From Deltaproteobacteria bacterium (GTDB lineage: Bacteria > Myxococcota_A > Polyangia > Polyangiales > JADJMO01), in the NCBI GenBank assembly GCA_025363655.1, contig JANYDK010000011.1, positions 124,001 to 188,000 on the forward strand: DNA of 64,000 nucleotides. Direction: 5' to 3'. The position numbers and the translations under genes are program-made. The notes below the pieces were generated by a model. It made no database searches, was not told the DNA's origin, and saw only the letters and a program-made list of their open reading frames with translations. Positions 8,997 to 17,010 of the stretch are shown one piece after another (the first letter of the stretch is position 1; each line of letters begins with the position of its first letter).

Positions 8997-10573
8997 TGGT
9001 CATGGAATCTCGAGAGAGCATCGGCGTCCGTCTCACTCGTCGCTTCGGCGGCGTGACGCTCGTCGTCGTGATGGCCGCCGTCCCCGGCTTCCTCGCTGCG
9101 TGCGGCGACAAGAAGCCGGCAAAGTCGGCCGTCGCCGCAACCGCCACCAAGGACACTGCTGGTACGGCGGCGACGACGCCGACGCCGACCGGCGATCAAG
9201 GCGACGCGCCCCCTCCCCCGCCGGCACCCGGCGAAACCAGCAAGCTCGTCGGCGCTGCACGCGATGCCTACGATCGCGGCGTCGCGTCTTACAACGCTGG
9301 CGATTTGGCGGGCGCGCTCACCGCGTTCCAGCAAGCGGTCGGCGCCGAGTCGAAGGCCTACGAAGCGCACTACGCTCTCGCCGTCACCTACGAGCGCATG
9401 GGCAAGAACAGCGAGGCGCTCGAGCACTATCGCGAGGCGTACAAGCTGAACCCGAACTACGACGCGGCGATCGCCGGCTACGGCTACTTGCTCTATCGGC
9501 AAGGCAGCAAGACGGAAGCCGAGAGCTTCCTCACCGATCAACAGGCGAAGAATTCGAAGTCGGTCGGTCTGATGACCGCGCTCGCCGAGGTCAAATCACT
9601 GCAGGGCGACAGCGCCAACGCCCAGCGGTTGGCCGGCGACGCGCTCACCGCAGAAGCCAAATACGAGCCCGCGATGGTGCTCATCGCCCGCGATCACTAC
9701 CGCCGCGGTCGCCTCGATCTCGCGAGCTACGTGCTCACCGCCATCCTCGACGGGCAGAAGACCGAAGACGAGAAGGCGAAGGGACTCCCTGCCAAGACCA
9801 ACCCGCCGCGCGCGCCGAACAACCCCGAGGCGCACCTTCTTCGCGCGATGATCTTGCAGAAGATGGGCGAGCGACTCGCTGCGGCGAAGTGGTTCGAATC
9901 TGCCTCGAAATTGCGTCCCGATCTCGTCGAGGCGCGATTGCAGCTCGGCCTCATCCGCCTCGAAGCCAACGACGCCGATGGCGCGCTCGAGCCGCTGCAG
10001 AAGGCGGTGGCGTATGCCTCGGGCAACGTCGAAGCGCACCTCGCGCTCGGCGAGGCCTATCGCCTCTCGGCCGGAAAATCGGCCGATGCCAAGGCGCAGT
10101 ACAACTGGGTGCTCGGGGCTCCCGCCGCAGCGGCCCAGCTCAAGGCGCTCGCACAATACGACCTCGGCCTTCTCTTCTTCCTCACGCCGAGCATCGACGG
10201 CCTCAGCGATTCAGCTCGCTACGACAAGTCGATCGGCTACTGGAACGATTTCAAGGCAGCGAAGGGTGGCTCGAATGGTCCGAGCTGGCCATCCGATGCC
10301 GACGACTTGATCGATCAGGCAAGGCGCGCGAAGACCGCTGCGGCAGCTGCTGGCACCGGCGCGGGTGCAGCGACGCCGAAACCGGCGACGACGACGGCCG
10401 CTCCCACCACCTCCGCGAAAGCGTCGGCTGCCCCGACGCCGACGACCGTACCGACGCCGACGACCGCGCCGAAACCGACCGCTGCCCCGACGCCGACGCC
10501 GACGACCGCGCCGAAGCCCACGGCCGCGCCGACGACGACGAGCACTGCAGCGGCACCGAAGACCACGTTCTGA
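8996..10573 (+). CDS. TPR lipoprotein with Pro/Thr-rich tail
   Basis: This 525-residue protein has a signal peptide with lipobox LAAC and the acceptor Cys at about residue 36, so it should be membrane-anchored. An Ala/Thr/Pro linker is followed by TPR repeats at about 80-340. Clear units are AYDRGVASYNAGDLAGALTA and AYEAHYALAVTYERMGKN. The last 70 residues are a low-complexity Pro/Thr/Ala tail encoded by short GACGCC-type repeats. ATG 8996 overlaps the preceding stop; ATG 9002 is an alternative. In Myxococcus a TPR lipoprotein of similar plan (AglT/GltE type) anchors the motility complex at the outer membrane. Assignment here is by analogy only. Confidence 0.87.
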   Translation: MVMESRESIGVRLTRRFGGVTLVVVMAAVPGFLAACGDKKPAKSAVAATATKDTAGTAATTPTPTGDQGDAPPPPPAPGETSKLVGAARDAYDRGVASYNAGDLAGALTAFQQAVGAESKAYEAHYALAVTYERMGKNSEALEHYREAYKLNPNYDAAIAGYGYLLYRQGSKTEAESFLTDQQAKNSKSVGLMTALAEVKSLQGDSANAQRLAGDALTAEAKYEPAMVLIARDHYRRGRLDLASYVLTAILDGQKTEDEKAKGLPAKTNPPRAPNNPEAHLLRAMILQKMGERLAAAKWFESASKLRPDLVEARLQLGLIRLEANDADGALEPLQKAVAYASGNVEAHLALGEAYRLSAGKSADAKAQYNWVLGAPAAAAQLKALAQYDLGLLFFLTPSIDGLSDSARYDKSIGYWNDFKAAKGGSNGPSWPSDADDLIDQARRAKTAAAAAGTGAGAATPKPATTTAAPTTSAKASAAPTPTTVPTPTTAPKPTAAPTPTPTTAPKPTAAPTTTSTAAAPKTTF

Positions 10574-10586
10574 TCGAGGAGGCACC

Positions 10587-10853
10587 ATGCGCACGCATCG
10601 AATCGTTCAGCTCACCTTCGGACTCGCCTTCGCCGCTTCGCTCTCGGCTTTCGCCGTCGACGCCAGCGCGCAGAAGAAGGACGACAAGAAGGGCCAGCCC
10701 TACGAAATCGGTCCGGTGATCGTCACCGCGCGCCCGACGCGTCCGAGCGCGGTCGTCGAGCTCGGAAAGATCCTGCCCGAGGTCGAGATCGCCAAGATTC
10801 GTCAACCGTTCCTCGACAAGATCGAAGCTGCGCTCTCCGGCGAGCCGTTCTGA
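10587..10853 (+). CDS. Small exported protein of the TPR operon
   Basis: The gene encodes 88 residues with a clear signal peptide (about 1-29, ending VDASAQ), then KKDDKKGQPYEIGPVIVTARP and a short helical tail ending GEPF. A strong Shine-Dalgarno, GAGGAGG (10576-10582), sits 4 nt before the ATG, which fixes the start. No family is recognised. The ITV-type segment EIGPVIVTARP is reminiscent of a short strand-forming docking peptide, but that is speculation. It lies 13 nt after the TPR lipoprotein gene and 13 nt before the ExbB-like gene. Confidence 0.8.
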   Translation: MRTHRIVQLTFGLAFAASLSAFAVDASAQKKDDKKGQPYEIGPVIVTARPTRPSAVVELGKILPEVEIAKIRQPFLDKIEAALSGEPF

Positions 10854-10866
10854 TCGCCTCTCTTTC

Positions 10867-11478
10867 GTGCTGATTCTTCTCGGCGTCCTCATCGTCTCGC
10901 TGCCGATCAGCCTCGCGCTGCGCACCGTACTCCGACTGGTGCGCGTGCTCGGCGGTGCAGACGCAGCTGAAGTGGCGGTCATCGTCAGCGCTTCGCCGGA
11001 CGTCGACTTGGCGCCGATCGCCGAAGCCGTTCGTCGAGAAGCACCGGGCAGCATCCCCGATCGACTCTTGACCGCCGTGACCACCGGTGACGATCGCGCG
11101 CTCGCGAGGCGACTTTCTCTCGCCGAAGCCGTCGCCGACATCGAACGGTCGGTGGTCGACGACGTGCGTGTCCCGCGTGTGGCCGCCTCGCTGGCAACGA
11201 CGTCTGGGCTCCTCGCCGCCGCACTGGTGATGCGCGAGGGCCTCTCGGCCACAGTTGTCGAAGAGGGCGGCGCCGCCGTCGTCGCTCGATTCACCGGCGT
11301 CATCGAGCGCGGACTGACCATGGCGGCGATCGCCGTGCTGGGTGGGGTGGTGTGCGCAGCTCTTCATCGAACGGCCCAGAAAGAGCGTCGGGCCCGGCTC
11401 GATGAGCTCGACGCCCTCGTATCGCCCCTCGCCGTGCGCTTCGGCAATCCGCTCGACGGCGTTCCCGACAGGAAGTGA
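10867..11478 (+). CDS. ExbB/TolQ/MotA-like inner-membrane protein
   Basis: This 203-residue protein starts at GTG and opens with a transmembrane helix (about 1-20). A cytoplasmic stretch of about 85 residues follows. Two more hydrophobic helices lie near 112-128 and 148-168, and the protein ends with a basic, helical tail (AQKERRARLDELDALV). The order of one helix, a cytoplasmic domain, two helices and a basic tail is that of the TolQ/ExbB proton-channel family. The segment SLATTSGLLAAALV lines up with the family's pore helix. Divergence is high, so the call is moderate. In gliding myxobacteria a TolQ-like subunit (AglR) powers the Glt complex. No TolR/ExbD-like partner is encoded next to it. 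Confidence 0.75.
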   Translation: MLILLGVLIVSLPISLALRTVLRLVRVLGGADAAEVAVIVSASPDVDLAPIAEAVRREAPGSIPDRLLTAVTTGDDRALARRLSLAEAVADIERSVVDDVRVPRVAASLATTSGLLAAALVMREGLSATVVEEGGAAVVARFTGVIERGLTMAAIAVLGGVVCAALHRTAQKERRARLDELDALVSPLAVRFGNPLDGVPDRK

Positions 11479-11479
11479 T

Positions 11480-11508
11480 TTCACCTGGAGCCGTCCACGG
11501 TGTACGCT
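11480..11508 (+). promoter_or_regulatory. Probable promoter of the AgmX/PglI-type gene
   Basis: TTCACC (11480-11485) and TACGCT (11503-11508) are spaced by 17 nt. They lie just after the stop of the ExbB-like gene and about 130 nt upstream of the ATG at 11639. The -35 box matches four of six consensus bases, and the -10 box has the TANNNT core. A separate transcription start would explain the 160-bp gap, the longest within the locus. Confidence 0.45.
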
Positions 11509-11638
11509 GGAGGAGAATGCGCTTAATCGCCGCGAGGTCGGGAACCTCGAAGCATCGGCGTTGTCGGCAATACGGGGCCCCGTCCGCGCACGCGTCCGGC
11601 CGTCCTCATGTAGCCAACCATCGCTCGGAGACCGCATC

Positions 11639-13093
11639 ATGAGCATGAACATGGGTCCGCGTTCGCAGCCGGGAGCTGGAGGGAATCGCCCCGGGCAGAT
11701 GACGATGGCCATGCGGGCGATGCCGCAGGTCACCGGTCCGAAGGTCCTTCGCATCGGCAAGGTGCAAGGCGGACGAGTCATCGAAGAGCGCGTCATCAAG
11801 CAGCGCACGCACGTCACGATCGGCTCCAGCCACACCAACATGTTCCTCGCGACGGGCGCTGGCGTCCCCGAGAACATGCGGCTCTTCGAGCTCGTCGGAA
11901 ACGAGTACGTGCTCAACATGAACGACGCGATGACCGGACGCGTGGCCCTGCCCACGGGCGTCACCGACGTCGTCCAGGCTCGCCAGAGCGGCGCCGCCAA
12001 GCGCGTCGGCAATTTCTACCAGCTCCGATTGACCGAAGATTCTCGTGGCAAAGTCGTCATCGGCGACACCACGTTCCTCTTCCAGTTCGTCGCGCCCCCT
12101 CCCGTGCAGCCGAAGCCGCAGCTGCCCCTCGCAGTGCGCGGAGGCCTCGCGTCGCAGATCGACTGGGGCTTCACCATCATCGCGGCGTTCTCGTTTCTCA
12201 TCCACTTCGGCTTCGCCGGCGCGGTCAACAGCGATTGGTTCGATCCCGTCGTCGACGACGATCTCGAAACGGCCGCGCTCATCGAGCACGCCAAAGATCG
12301 TCCGATGCCGCAGCTCGAGGAGCCGCCCAAGCCCGCCGAAGATCTGACGGCGAAGAAGGATGAGTCGAAAAAGGACGACAAGGGCGAGAAGAAGGACGAG
12401 CCGAAGAAGCCTGCGCCTGGTGCGGGTGCGGCGCCGAAGCCCGCGCAGATGACCGCGCAGCAGGGAGCGGCGCTCTCCAACGAGCTCGATCAATTGCAGA
12501 TGAAGGCGCTCGGCAGCCTCGGTACCAATGGTCCGGCGCAGTCGAGCATCCTCAAGTCGGGCTCTTCGGCGGCCGACTCGAGCCTCGACCAGCTCGCGAA
12601 GAACGGCGGCGGCATCGACACCGGTAGCGGACTCAAGACCGGTGGTCCTGGCGGCGGCCCTGTCCTTCCGGGTGGCCCGGGCACCGGTCTCACGGGCATC
12701 GGCAACACGGCAGGCACAGGAACCGCGAAACCTGGCGGCACGGGCGACAAGTCGAGCGACGTCAAGGTTCCGACCGGCGATGCGGCGACAGGCGCGGCAG
12801 CCGGTGCGAGCAACGTCAAGGACGCCGACTCGGTCATTGCGCGCAACCGTTGGCGCTTCAAAGCTTGCTACTCCAAGGCGCTCGCGAGCGACCCGAACGC
12901 CGGCGGCACCGTCAAGGTCACCGTCCGCGTCGGTGAAGGCGGCGAAGTCACGGGAGCCAACCTCGCATCGAGCGACGCGGGGGCTGGCCTCGCGCAGTGC
13001 ATCGTCTCGGCCTTCCTCGGCATGAAGTTCTCGGAGCCCGACGGCGGTTCCGCGACCTTCACCGTTCCCGTCGTGCTCTCGGCGAAAAAATAG
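11639..13093 (+). CDS. AgmX/PglI (GltG-like) trans-envelope protein: FHA-like, TM, TonB-like C-terminus
   Basis: The 484-residue product has a cytoplasmic FHA-like domain at about 33-152 (VTIGSSHTNMF, YQLRLTEDSRGKVVIG). A single transmembrane helix spans about 178-197. A long Lys/Glu/Pro and Gly-rich periplasmic region follows. The C-terminal AgmX/PglI-type domain (about 395-484) carries VIARNRWRFKACYSKALA, VKVTVRVGEGGEV and two Cys residues. This plan matches Myxococcus GltG/PglI, in which the periplasmic part reaches toward the outer membrane. The zinc-ribbon and GYF domains of AgmX/GltJ are absent. ATG 11639 is chosen because the longer frame runs through the preceding gap. A terminator follows the gene. 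Confidence 0.88.
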   Translation: MSMNMGPRSQPGAGGNRPGQMTMAMRAMPQVTGPKVLRIGKVQGGRVIEERVIKQRTHVTIGSSHTNMFLATGAGVPENMRLFELVGNEYVLNMNDAMTGRVALPTGVTDVVQARQSGAAKRVGNFYQLRLTEDSRGKVVIGDTTFLFQFVAPPPVQPKPQLPLAVRGGLASQIDWGFTIIAAFSFLIHFGFAGAVNSDWFDPVVDDDLETAALIEHAKDRPMPQLEEPPKPAEDLTAKKDESKKDDKGEKKDEPKKPAPGAGAAPKPAQMTAQQGAALSNELDQLQMKALGSLGTNGPAQSSILKSGSSAADSSLDQLAKNGGGIDTGSGLKTGGPGGGPVLPGGPGTGLTGIGNTAGTGTAKPGGTGDKSSDVKVPTGDAATGAAAGASNVKDADSVIARNRWRFKACYSKALASDPNAGGTVKVTVRVGEGGEVTGANLASSDAGAGLAQCIVSAFLGMKFSEPDGGSATFTVPVVLSAKK

Positions 13094-13105
13094 ACCAAAG
13101 CGAGC

Positions 13106-13151
13106 CGCGAACGCGGATTCTCCCTTCGGAGGTCCGCGTTTCGCGCATTTT
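13106..13151 (+). terminator. Terminator hairpin after the AgmX/PglI-type gene
   Basis: CGCGAACGCGGA (13106-13117) pairs with TCCGCGTTTCGCG (13133-13145), leaving one bulged base. The loop can itself form a CTCC/GGAG mini-stem. Four T residues follow at 13148-13151. It lies 13 nt past the stop and closes the 1.3-13.1 kb locus. Confidence 0.65.
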
Positions 13152-13253
13152 GGGGCTTGGGCGAGCACACCGGAATGAATGCCCGCCGCCCTCTCGGCAT
13201 CGCAACTGTAGGAATCAGCTCGCGAAGGCGGGAAAATCGTCCTGGTTTGGACA

Positions 13254-13282
13254 TTGACAGCAAAACCCCGGGCCTTTAGGCT
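13254..13282 (+). promoter_or_regulatory. Sigma-70-type promoter for the export-port genes
   Basis: A perfect -35 box TTGACA (13254-13259) is followed after 17 nt by TAGGCT (13277-13282). Transcription would start near 13289, about 20 nt before the ATG at 13309. A GGAGG Shine-Dalgarno lies between them. This is the best two-box promoter in the window. Confidence 0.72.
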
Positions 13283-13308
13283 GGTGTCGGTTCGACTGGA
13301 GGATTGCG

Positions 13309-13866
13309 ATGGCTTCACGCGTGAAATGGATCGCCGCTACGCCTGTACTGTTGGGCTCGCTGATTTTTGGATCGGCAGCTGCGCAGCCGGCTGCCGGCAC
13401 GGTCGACGTGAAGTCGGGCTCCGCGGTCGCCCCTGGTGATCAAGCGGGTCTCGCCGACTCGTACGTCGCCAAGATTCAGACCTCGGCCACCCGCGTTCGT
13501 CACCTTCTCGACGATGCGCGTCGCCAAAAAGACGTCGTCAAGACCACCTGCCTCAGCGACAAGCTGGCGCAAATCGAAGTCGCTTCGCGCAGCGCGAAGG
13601 ACCGCAGCGGCTCGCTGAAGTCGGCGATCGCGCGCGGTGACACCGACCTCCGCAACCACGAGTTCTCGGTGCTCAACGTCCTCCGTCAGCGCGCCGAAGT
13701 GCTCGACGCAGAGGCCAACCAGTGCATCGGCGAAGAGCTCGGGTTCCCGGGCGAGACGAAGGTTAATTTCTCGGTCGACCCGAACATTGCTCCGGTCGAC
13801 CCTGGAACCGGTGAGGGCACCGTCGTCGTTATCGTTCCGCCCCTTCCCGCGAGCGGGTTTAAATGA
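13309..13866 (+). CDS. Small periplasmic helical protein upstream of export port
   Basis: This 185-residue protein has a signal peptide ending near GSAAAQ (about residue 26). A helical, charged domain spans about 45-145. It contains AKIQTSATRVRHLLDDARRQ and two Cys residues that could form a disulphide (TTCLSD and NQCIGE). A Pro/Val-rich tail ends VVVIVPPLP. A GGAGG sequence 7 nt upstream fixes the ATG. I do not recognise the family. It is the first gene of a plus-strand run followed by a beta-barrel and an OPX protein, so a role as a periplasmic accessory of polysaccharide export is plausible but unproven. Confidence 0.82.
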   Translation: MASRVKWIAATPVLLGSLIFGSAAAQPAAGTVDVKSGSAVAPGDQAGLADSYVAKIQTSATRVRHLLDDARRQKDVVKTTCLSDKLAQIEVASRSAKDRSGSLKSAIARGDTDLRNHEFSVLNVLRQRAEVLDAEANQCIGEELGFPGETKVNFSVDPNIAPVDPGTGEGTVVVIVPPLPASGFK

Positions 13867-13988
13867 CCAGCAGTCGCAGTAGGCGTTAGGCAGTCGGCGT
13901 CGAATTGCTGTAGTTAAGCGCACGCAGTCGCATCGTTCCGCATGGCATCCCCGGGGTGGGGGGCGGGATGGTCGCTGAGCGAGAGTCC

Positions 13989-15308
13989 ATGAAACGCTTC
14001 GTCTTCGCCTTCTTCGCAGCTGCATCGGTTAGCTCGGTCGCCGCAACCGCGAGCGCCCAGGCATGGCTGAGCGATCGCTCGTCCACGCAAGGGCCTGGCA
14101 TCCGGTCGGGAGACCTCGAGCTTCACCCGGGAATCGCGGCCGAGGTCGGCTACGACTCCAACTATTTCAGTCGCTCGAAGAGCCAAACCGGCCTGCCGGT
14201 GGTGGACACCCTGCGGCTTCGCGTCACCCCTTCTTTTCACGTCAGCACACTGACCACGCAGCGTAAGGACGGGGCGCCGGCCGCTCCGCCGAAGGTCAGC
14301 TTCGACGCTGGCGCGGCGCTCATCTACAGCCAATTTCTCACCAACGCGAGCAGCGACGGAACCGACCAGACCAAGCTCGGACGCTCCAACGAGTTCGGTG
14401 TGCAGGGCGATCTCGCTCTCCTCATCAACCCCGGTCGGCCGTGGGGCTTCAACATCCTCGACACCTACGTGCGCACGACGCAGCCTTCGCTCGTCGCCGA
14501 CAAGAGCTTCGGTCTCGATCGTGACGATAACCGCGTCGCGGGAGAAGTCGTCTACACGAAGCCCGGCGGCCTCCTCGATTGGCGCGTTGGTTACGCTTTC
14601 GGCATCACATACTTCGAGCAAGGCAACGTCCAGAGCCTCAACAACACGCGCCACGAGATCTACACGAAGGGCCGCTGGAAGTTCCTTCCGCGCACCGCCT
14701 TCGTCTACGACGGCAGCGTTCAAGTCATTCGCTACTCGAACACGACCACGCTCGAAGGGTCGACTCCTCTACGGACGCGCTTCGGCCTCAGCGGACTGCT
14801 CACCGACCGTCTCAGCCTCCTCGCGATGGTTGGCTGGGGCGCGAGCTTCTACAAGAACGACAAGGACTTCGACTCGATCATCGGGCAACTCGAGCTTCGT
14901 TACTTCTTCAATGGCGCGGCGCCCGACGCGGGCAGTACCGCTCCGCCCTCGATGTCATCGATTGCCTTCGGCTTCACTCGTGATTTCTACAACTCGTACT
15001 TGAGCAACTACTACGAGCGCGATCGCGGCTACGTACAGGTGAGCGCGCTCATCGCGCAGCGTTTCTACCTCGGTCTCGACACTGGCGTCGCCCTCATCAA
15101 GTACGGCGGCATCAAGGGTGGCGGCGCCGAAACGGTCAGTGGCGCACGCATAGATGCTGCGGTCTTCGGTGAGTATCGCGTCAGTGATTGGCTGGGCTTC
15201 AACGCCACGGCGCAGTACTTGGGTGACACGACGAATGCCACAGTTGGCACCCTCCACCTGGATTTCAATCGTTTCCAGGGTCTGGTCGGCGTTCGCGCCT
15301 TCTGGTGA
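13989..15308 (+). CDS. Outer-membrane beta-barrel, Wzp-like partner of OPX protein
   Basis: The 439-residue protein has a signal peptide that ends at TASA (about residue 22). The remainder is rich in alternating aromatic/polar strands, for example YDSNYFSRSKSQ, FGFTRDFYNSYLSNYYERDRG and LGFNATAQYLG. It ends in ALVGVRAFW-type sequence with a terminal aromatic residue, as expected for a barrel recognised by the Bam machine. Its place 57 bp before a short OPX lipoprotein matches the myxobacterial arrangement in which a separate barrel provides the outer-membrane pore. ATG 13989 is chosen because the signal peptide starts exactly there. Confidence 0.85.
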   Translation: MKRFVFAFFAAASVSSVAATASAQAWLSDRSSTQGPGIRSGDLELHPGIAAEVGYDSNYFSRSKSQTGLPVVDTLRLRVTPSFHVSTLTTQRKDGAPAAPPKVSFDAGAALIYSQFLTNASSDGTDQTKLGRSNEFGVQGDLALLINPGRPWGFNILDTYVRTTQPSLVADKSFGLDRDDNRVAGEVVYTKPGGLLDWRVGYAFGITYFEQGNVQSLNNTRHEIYTKGRWKFLPRTAFVYDGSVQVIRYSNTTTLEGSTPLRTRFGLSGLLTDRLSLLAMVGWGASFYKNDKDFDSIIGQLELRYFFNGAAPDAGSTAPPSMSSIAFGFTRDFYNSYLSNYYERDRGYVQVSALIAQRFYLGLDTGVALIKYGGIKGGGAETVSGARIDAAVFGEYRVSDWLGFNATAQYLGDTTNATVGTLHLDFNRFQGLVGVRAFW

Positions 15309-15365
15309 TTCGGCTGTAGTTGCACCTCGTCGCGGTCGACCATAGAGGGTCCGCAGGGTCTCGTC

Positions 15366-15962
15366 ATGGTCATGTCCCGCCGAATCACCGCCGCATTGCT
15401 CGCCGTCGTCATGACGGGGTGCGCCTCACCGCCGGCACGTCCGGTGAAGCTTCCTCCGCCTGTCGAGGCGTCTTCGCTTGGTCCGGGCGACGTTTTGGAA
15501 GTGCTCGTCTACGACGAGCCGTCGATGTCCAAGCCCTTCAAGGTCGCGCCCAACGGCACCATCGATTTTCCGCTCGTCGGAAACGTGGAAGTCGAGGGGA
15601 AGGAGCCGCAAGAGATCGCCGCTCTCCTCCGTGCTCGCCTGAAAGACGGGAAGATCCTCAAAGATCCGCAGGTCTCGGTGCAGGTCAAAGAGGTGAACTC
15701 GAAGAAGTTCGCCGTCTTCGGACAGGTGCAGAAGCCCGGACAATTTCCGATGACCGAGGGGATGACCGTCGTGCAGGCTATCTCTCTGGCAGGCGGCTTC
15801 ACGCCGCTCGCCGATCGTGATCGCGTGACGCTCAACCGCAAGATCGCCAAGGACAAGGTGGTGCGCGTCGTCTTTTCGGTCGCCGCGATGACCGAAGGCA
15901 AGATCAACGACGTGCCACTGCAGGCCGGCGACACGATCTACGTCGAAGAGCGCGTCTTCTGA
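15366..15962 (+). CDS. OPX (Wza-type) polysaccharide export lipoprotein, short form
   Basis: The product has 198 residues. The lipobox MTGC places the lipidated Cys at about residue 19. A polysaccharide-export (PES) domain follows at about 36-110 (LGPGDVLEVLVYDEPSM, GTIDFPLVGNV). One SLBB domain lies at about 112-195 (GQVQKPGQFPMTEGMTVVQAISLAGGF). The chain stops right after SLBB, so the amphipathic helix that Wza uses to cross the outer membrane is missing. This fits export through the separate beta-barrel encoded just upstream. No glycosyltransferase, flippase or polymerase gene is nearby. Confidence 0.92.
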   Translation: MVMSRRITAALLAVVMTGCASPPARPVKLPPPVEASSLGPGDVLEVLVYDEPSMSKPFKVAPNGTIDFPLVGNVEVEGKEPQEIAALLRARLKDGKILKDPQVSVQVKEVNSKKFAVFGQVQKPGQFPMTEGMTVVQAISLAGGFTPLADRDRVTLNRKIAKDKVVRVVFSVAAMTEGKINDVPLQAGDTIYVEERVF

Positions 15963-15978
15963 AGCGATAGGAGCCGAG

Positions 15979-17010
15979 GTGACCAAGCCGCACGTCGTGC
16001 TCATCCAGACGGGCGGCACCTTGGCGATGCCGGTCGACGACGACGACGCTGGCGGGACCCTCGCGCCGGGCAAGGCGAAGATCGATCTACGGGCCGTCGT
16101 GCCAGGGATCGGACGCGTCGCCGACGTCGAAGTGGTCGAGCTCTTCAACCTCGACTCCGGTGACATGCAGCCGTCGCATTGGCTGACGATGGCGCGCGCG
16201 GTGCACGAGGCGCTGATGCGCACGGAGGTGTCCGGCGTGGTCGTCACGCATGGCACCGACACGATGAGTTACACGGCGAGCGCGCTCTCGTTTCTCCTCG
16301 GGCCGCTCCCGAAGCCGGTGGTGCTCACGGGTGCGCAAAGGCCACTCGGTGATCTGCGGACCGATGCCCGCGCCAACCTCGTCGACGCGACGATCGGCGC
16401 AACGCTGCCCGTACCCGAAGTGCTGATCGCGTTTGGTGCGCGGCTCCTTCGAGGCTGCCGCACCTCCAAGGTCGACGCCTGGGCCTTCGATGCCTTCGCG
16501 TCGCCCGGTGCGCCGCCGCTGGTCGAGCTCGGGCTCTCGGTGCAAGTGGCGCCGCACGTGCGCGGAAAGACGGCCCTCACGCCGCTCGATCTCTCGATTG
16601 AACCGCGCGTCTTGGCGGTACGCGTCTTTCCCGGGCTCGATCCGCGCCTGGTGATGGGTGCGGTGCGCGCTGGCGTGAAGGGCTTGGTCCTCGAGGGATA
16701 TGGGACCGGAAATTTGCCGAACCTCGTCGGCTCGTCGCTCATCCCGGCGATCGAGGAAGCGCAGGAGCGCGGCGTGCCGGTGGTGGTCGTCTCGCAGTGC
16801 ATGCGCGGACACGTCGACCTCGAGCGGTACGAAGGCGGCGCAGCTGCGAAGTGGGCGGGCGCGATCGATGGCGGTGACATGACCGTCGAGGCCGCGCTCG
16901 CGAAGCTGATGGTCGGGCTCGCTCGTCACACCGATCCGGCCGAGCTGCGGGCCTACATGCTGGCGGACGTGGTCGGCGAGCGCGTGTCCGCAGGTGTTCG
17001 CGACCTTTAG
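15979..17010 (+). CDS. Type I L-asparaginase
   Basis: This 343-residue enzyme should hydrolyse L-asparagine to aspartate and ammonia. Both family signatures are present: QTGGTLAM near the N-terminus, with the nucleophilic Thr at residue 14, and VVTHGTDTM at about 88-96, with the second Thr-Asp pair. VVLTGAQRPL and the C-terminal SQCMRGHVD also fit the family. There is no signal peptide, so the enzyme is cytoplasmic. The start is GTG 15979, preceded by GGAG at -9, 16 nt after the OPX stop. The stop overlaps the end of the convergent Kelch-like gene by 4 bp. Confidence 0.93.
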   Translation: MTKPHVVLIQTGGTLAMPVDDDDAGGTLAPGKAKIDLRAVVPGIGRVADVEVVELFNLDSGDMQPSHWLTMARAVHEALMRTEVSGVVVTHGTDTMSYTASALSFLLGPLPKPVVLTGAQRPLGDLRTDARANLVDATIGATLPVPEVLIAFGARLLRGCRTSKVDAWAFDAFASPGAPPLVELGLSVQVAPHVRGKTALTPLDLSIEPRVLAVRVFPGLDPRLVMGAVRAGVKGLVLEGYGTGNLPNLVGSSLIPAIEEAQERGVPVVVVSQCMRGHVDLERYEGGAAAKWAGAIDGGDMTVEAALAKLMVGLARHTDPAELRAYMLADVVGERVSAGVRDL

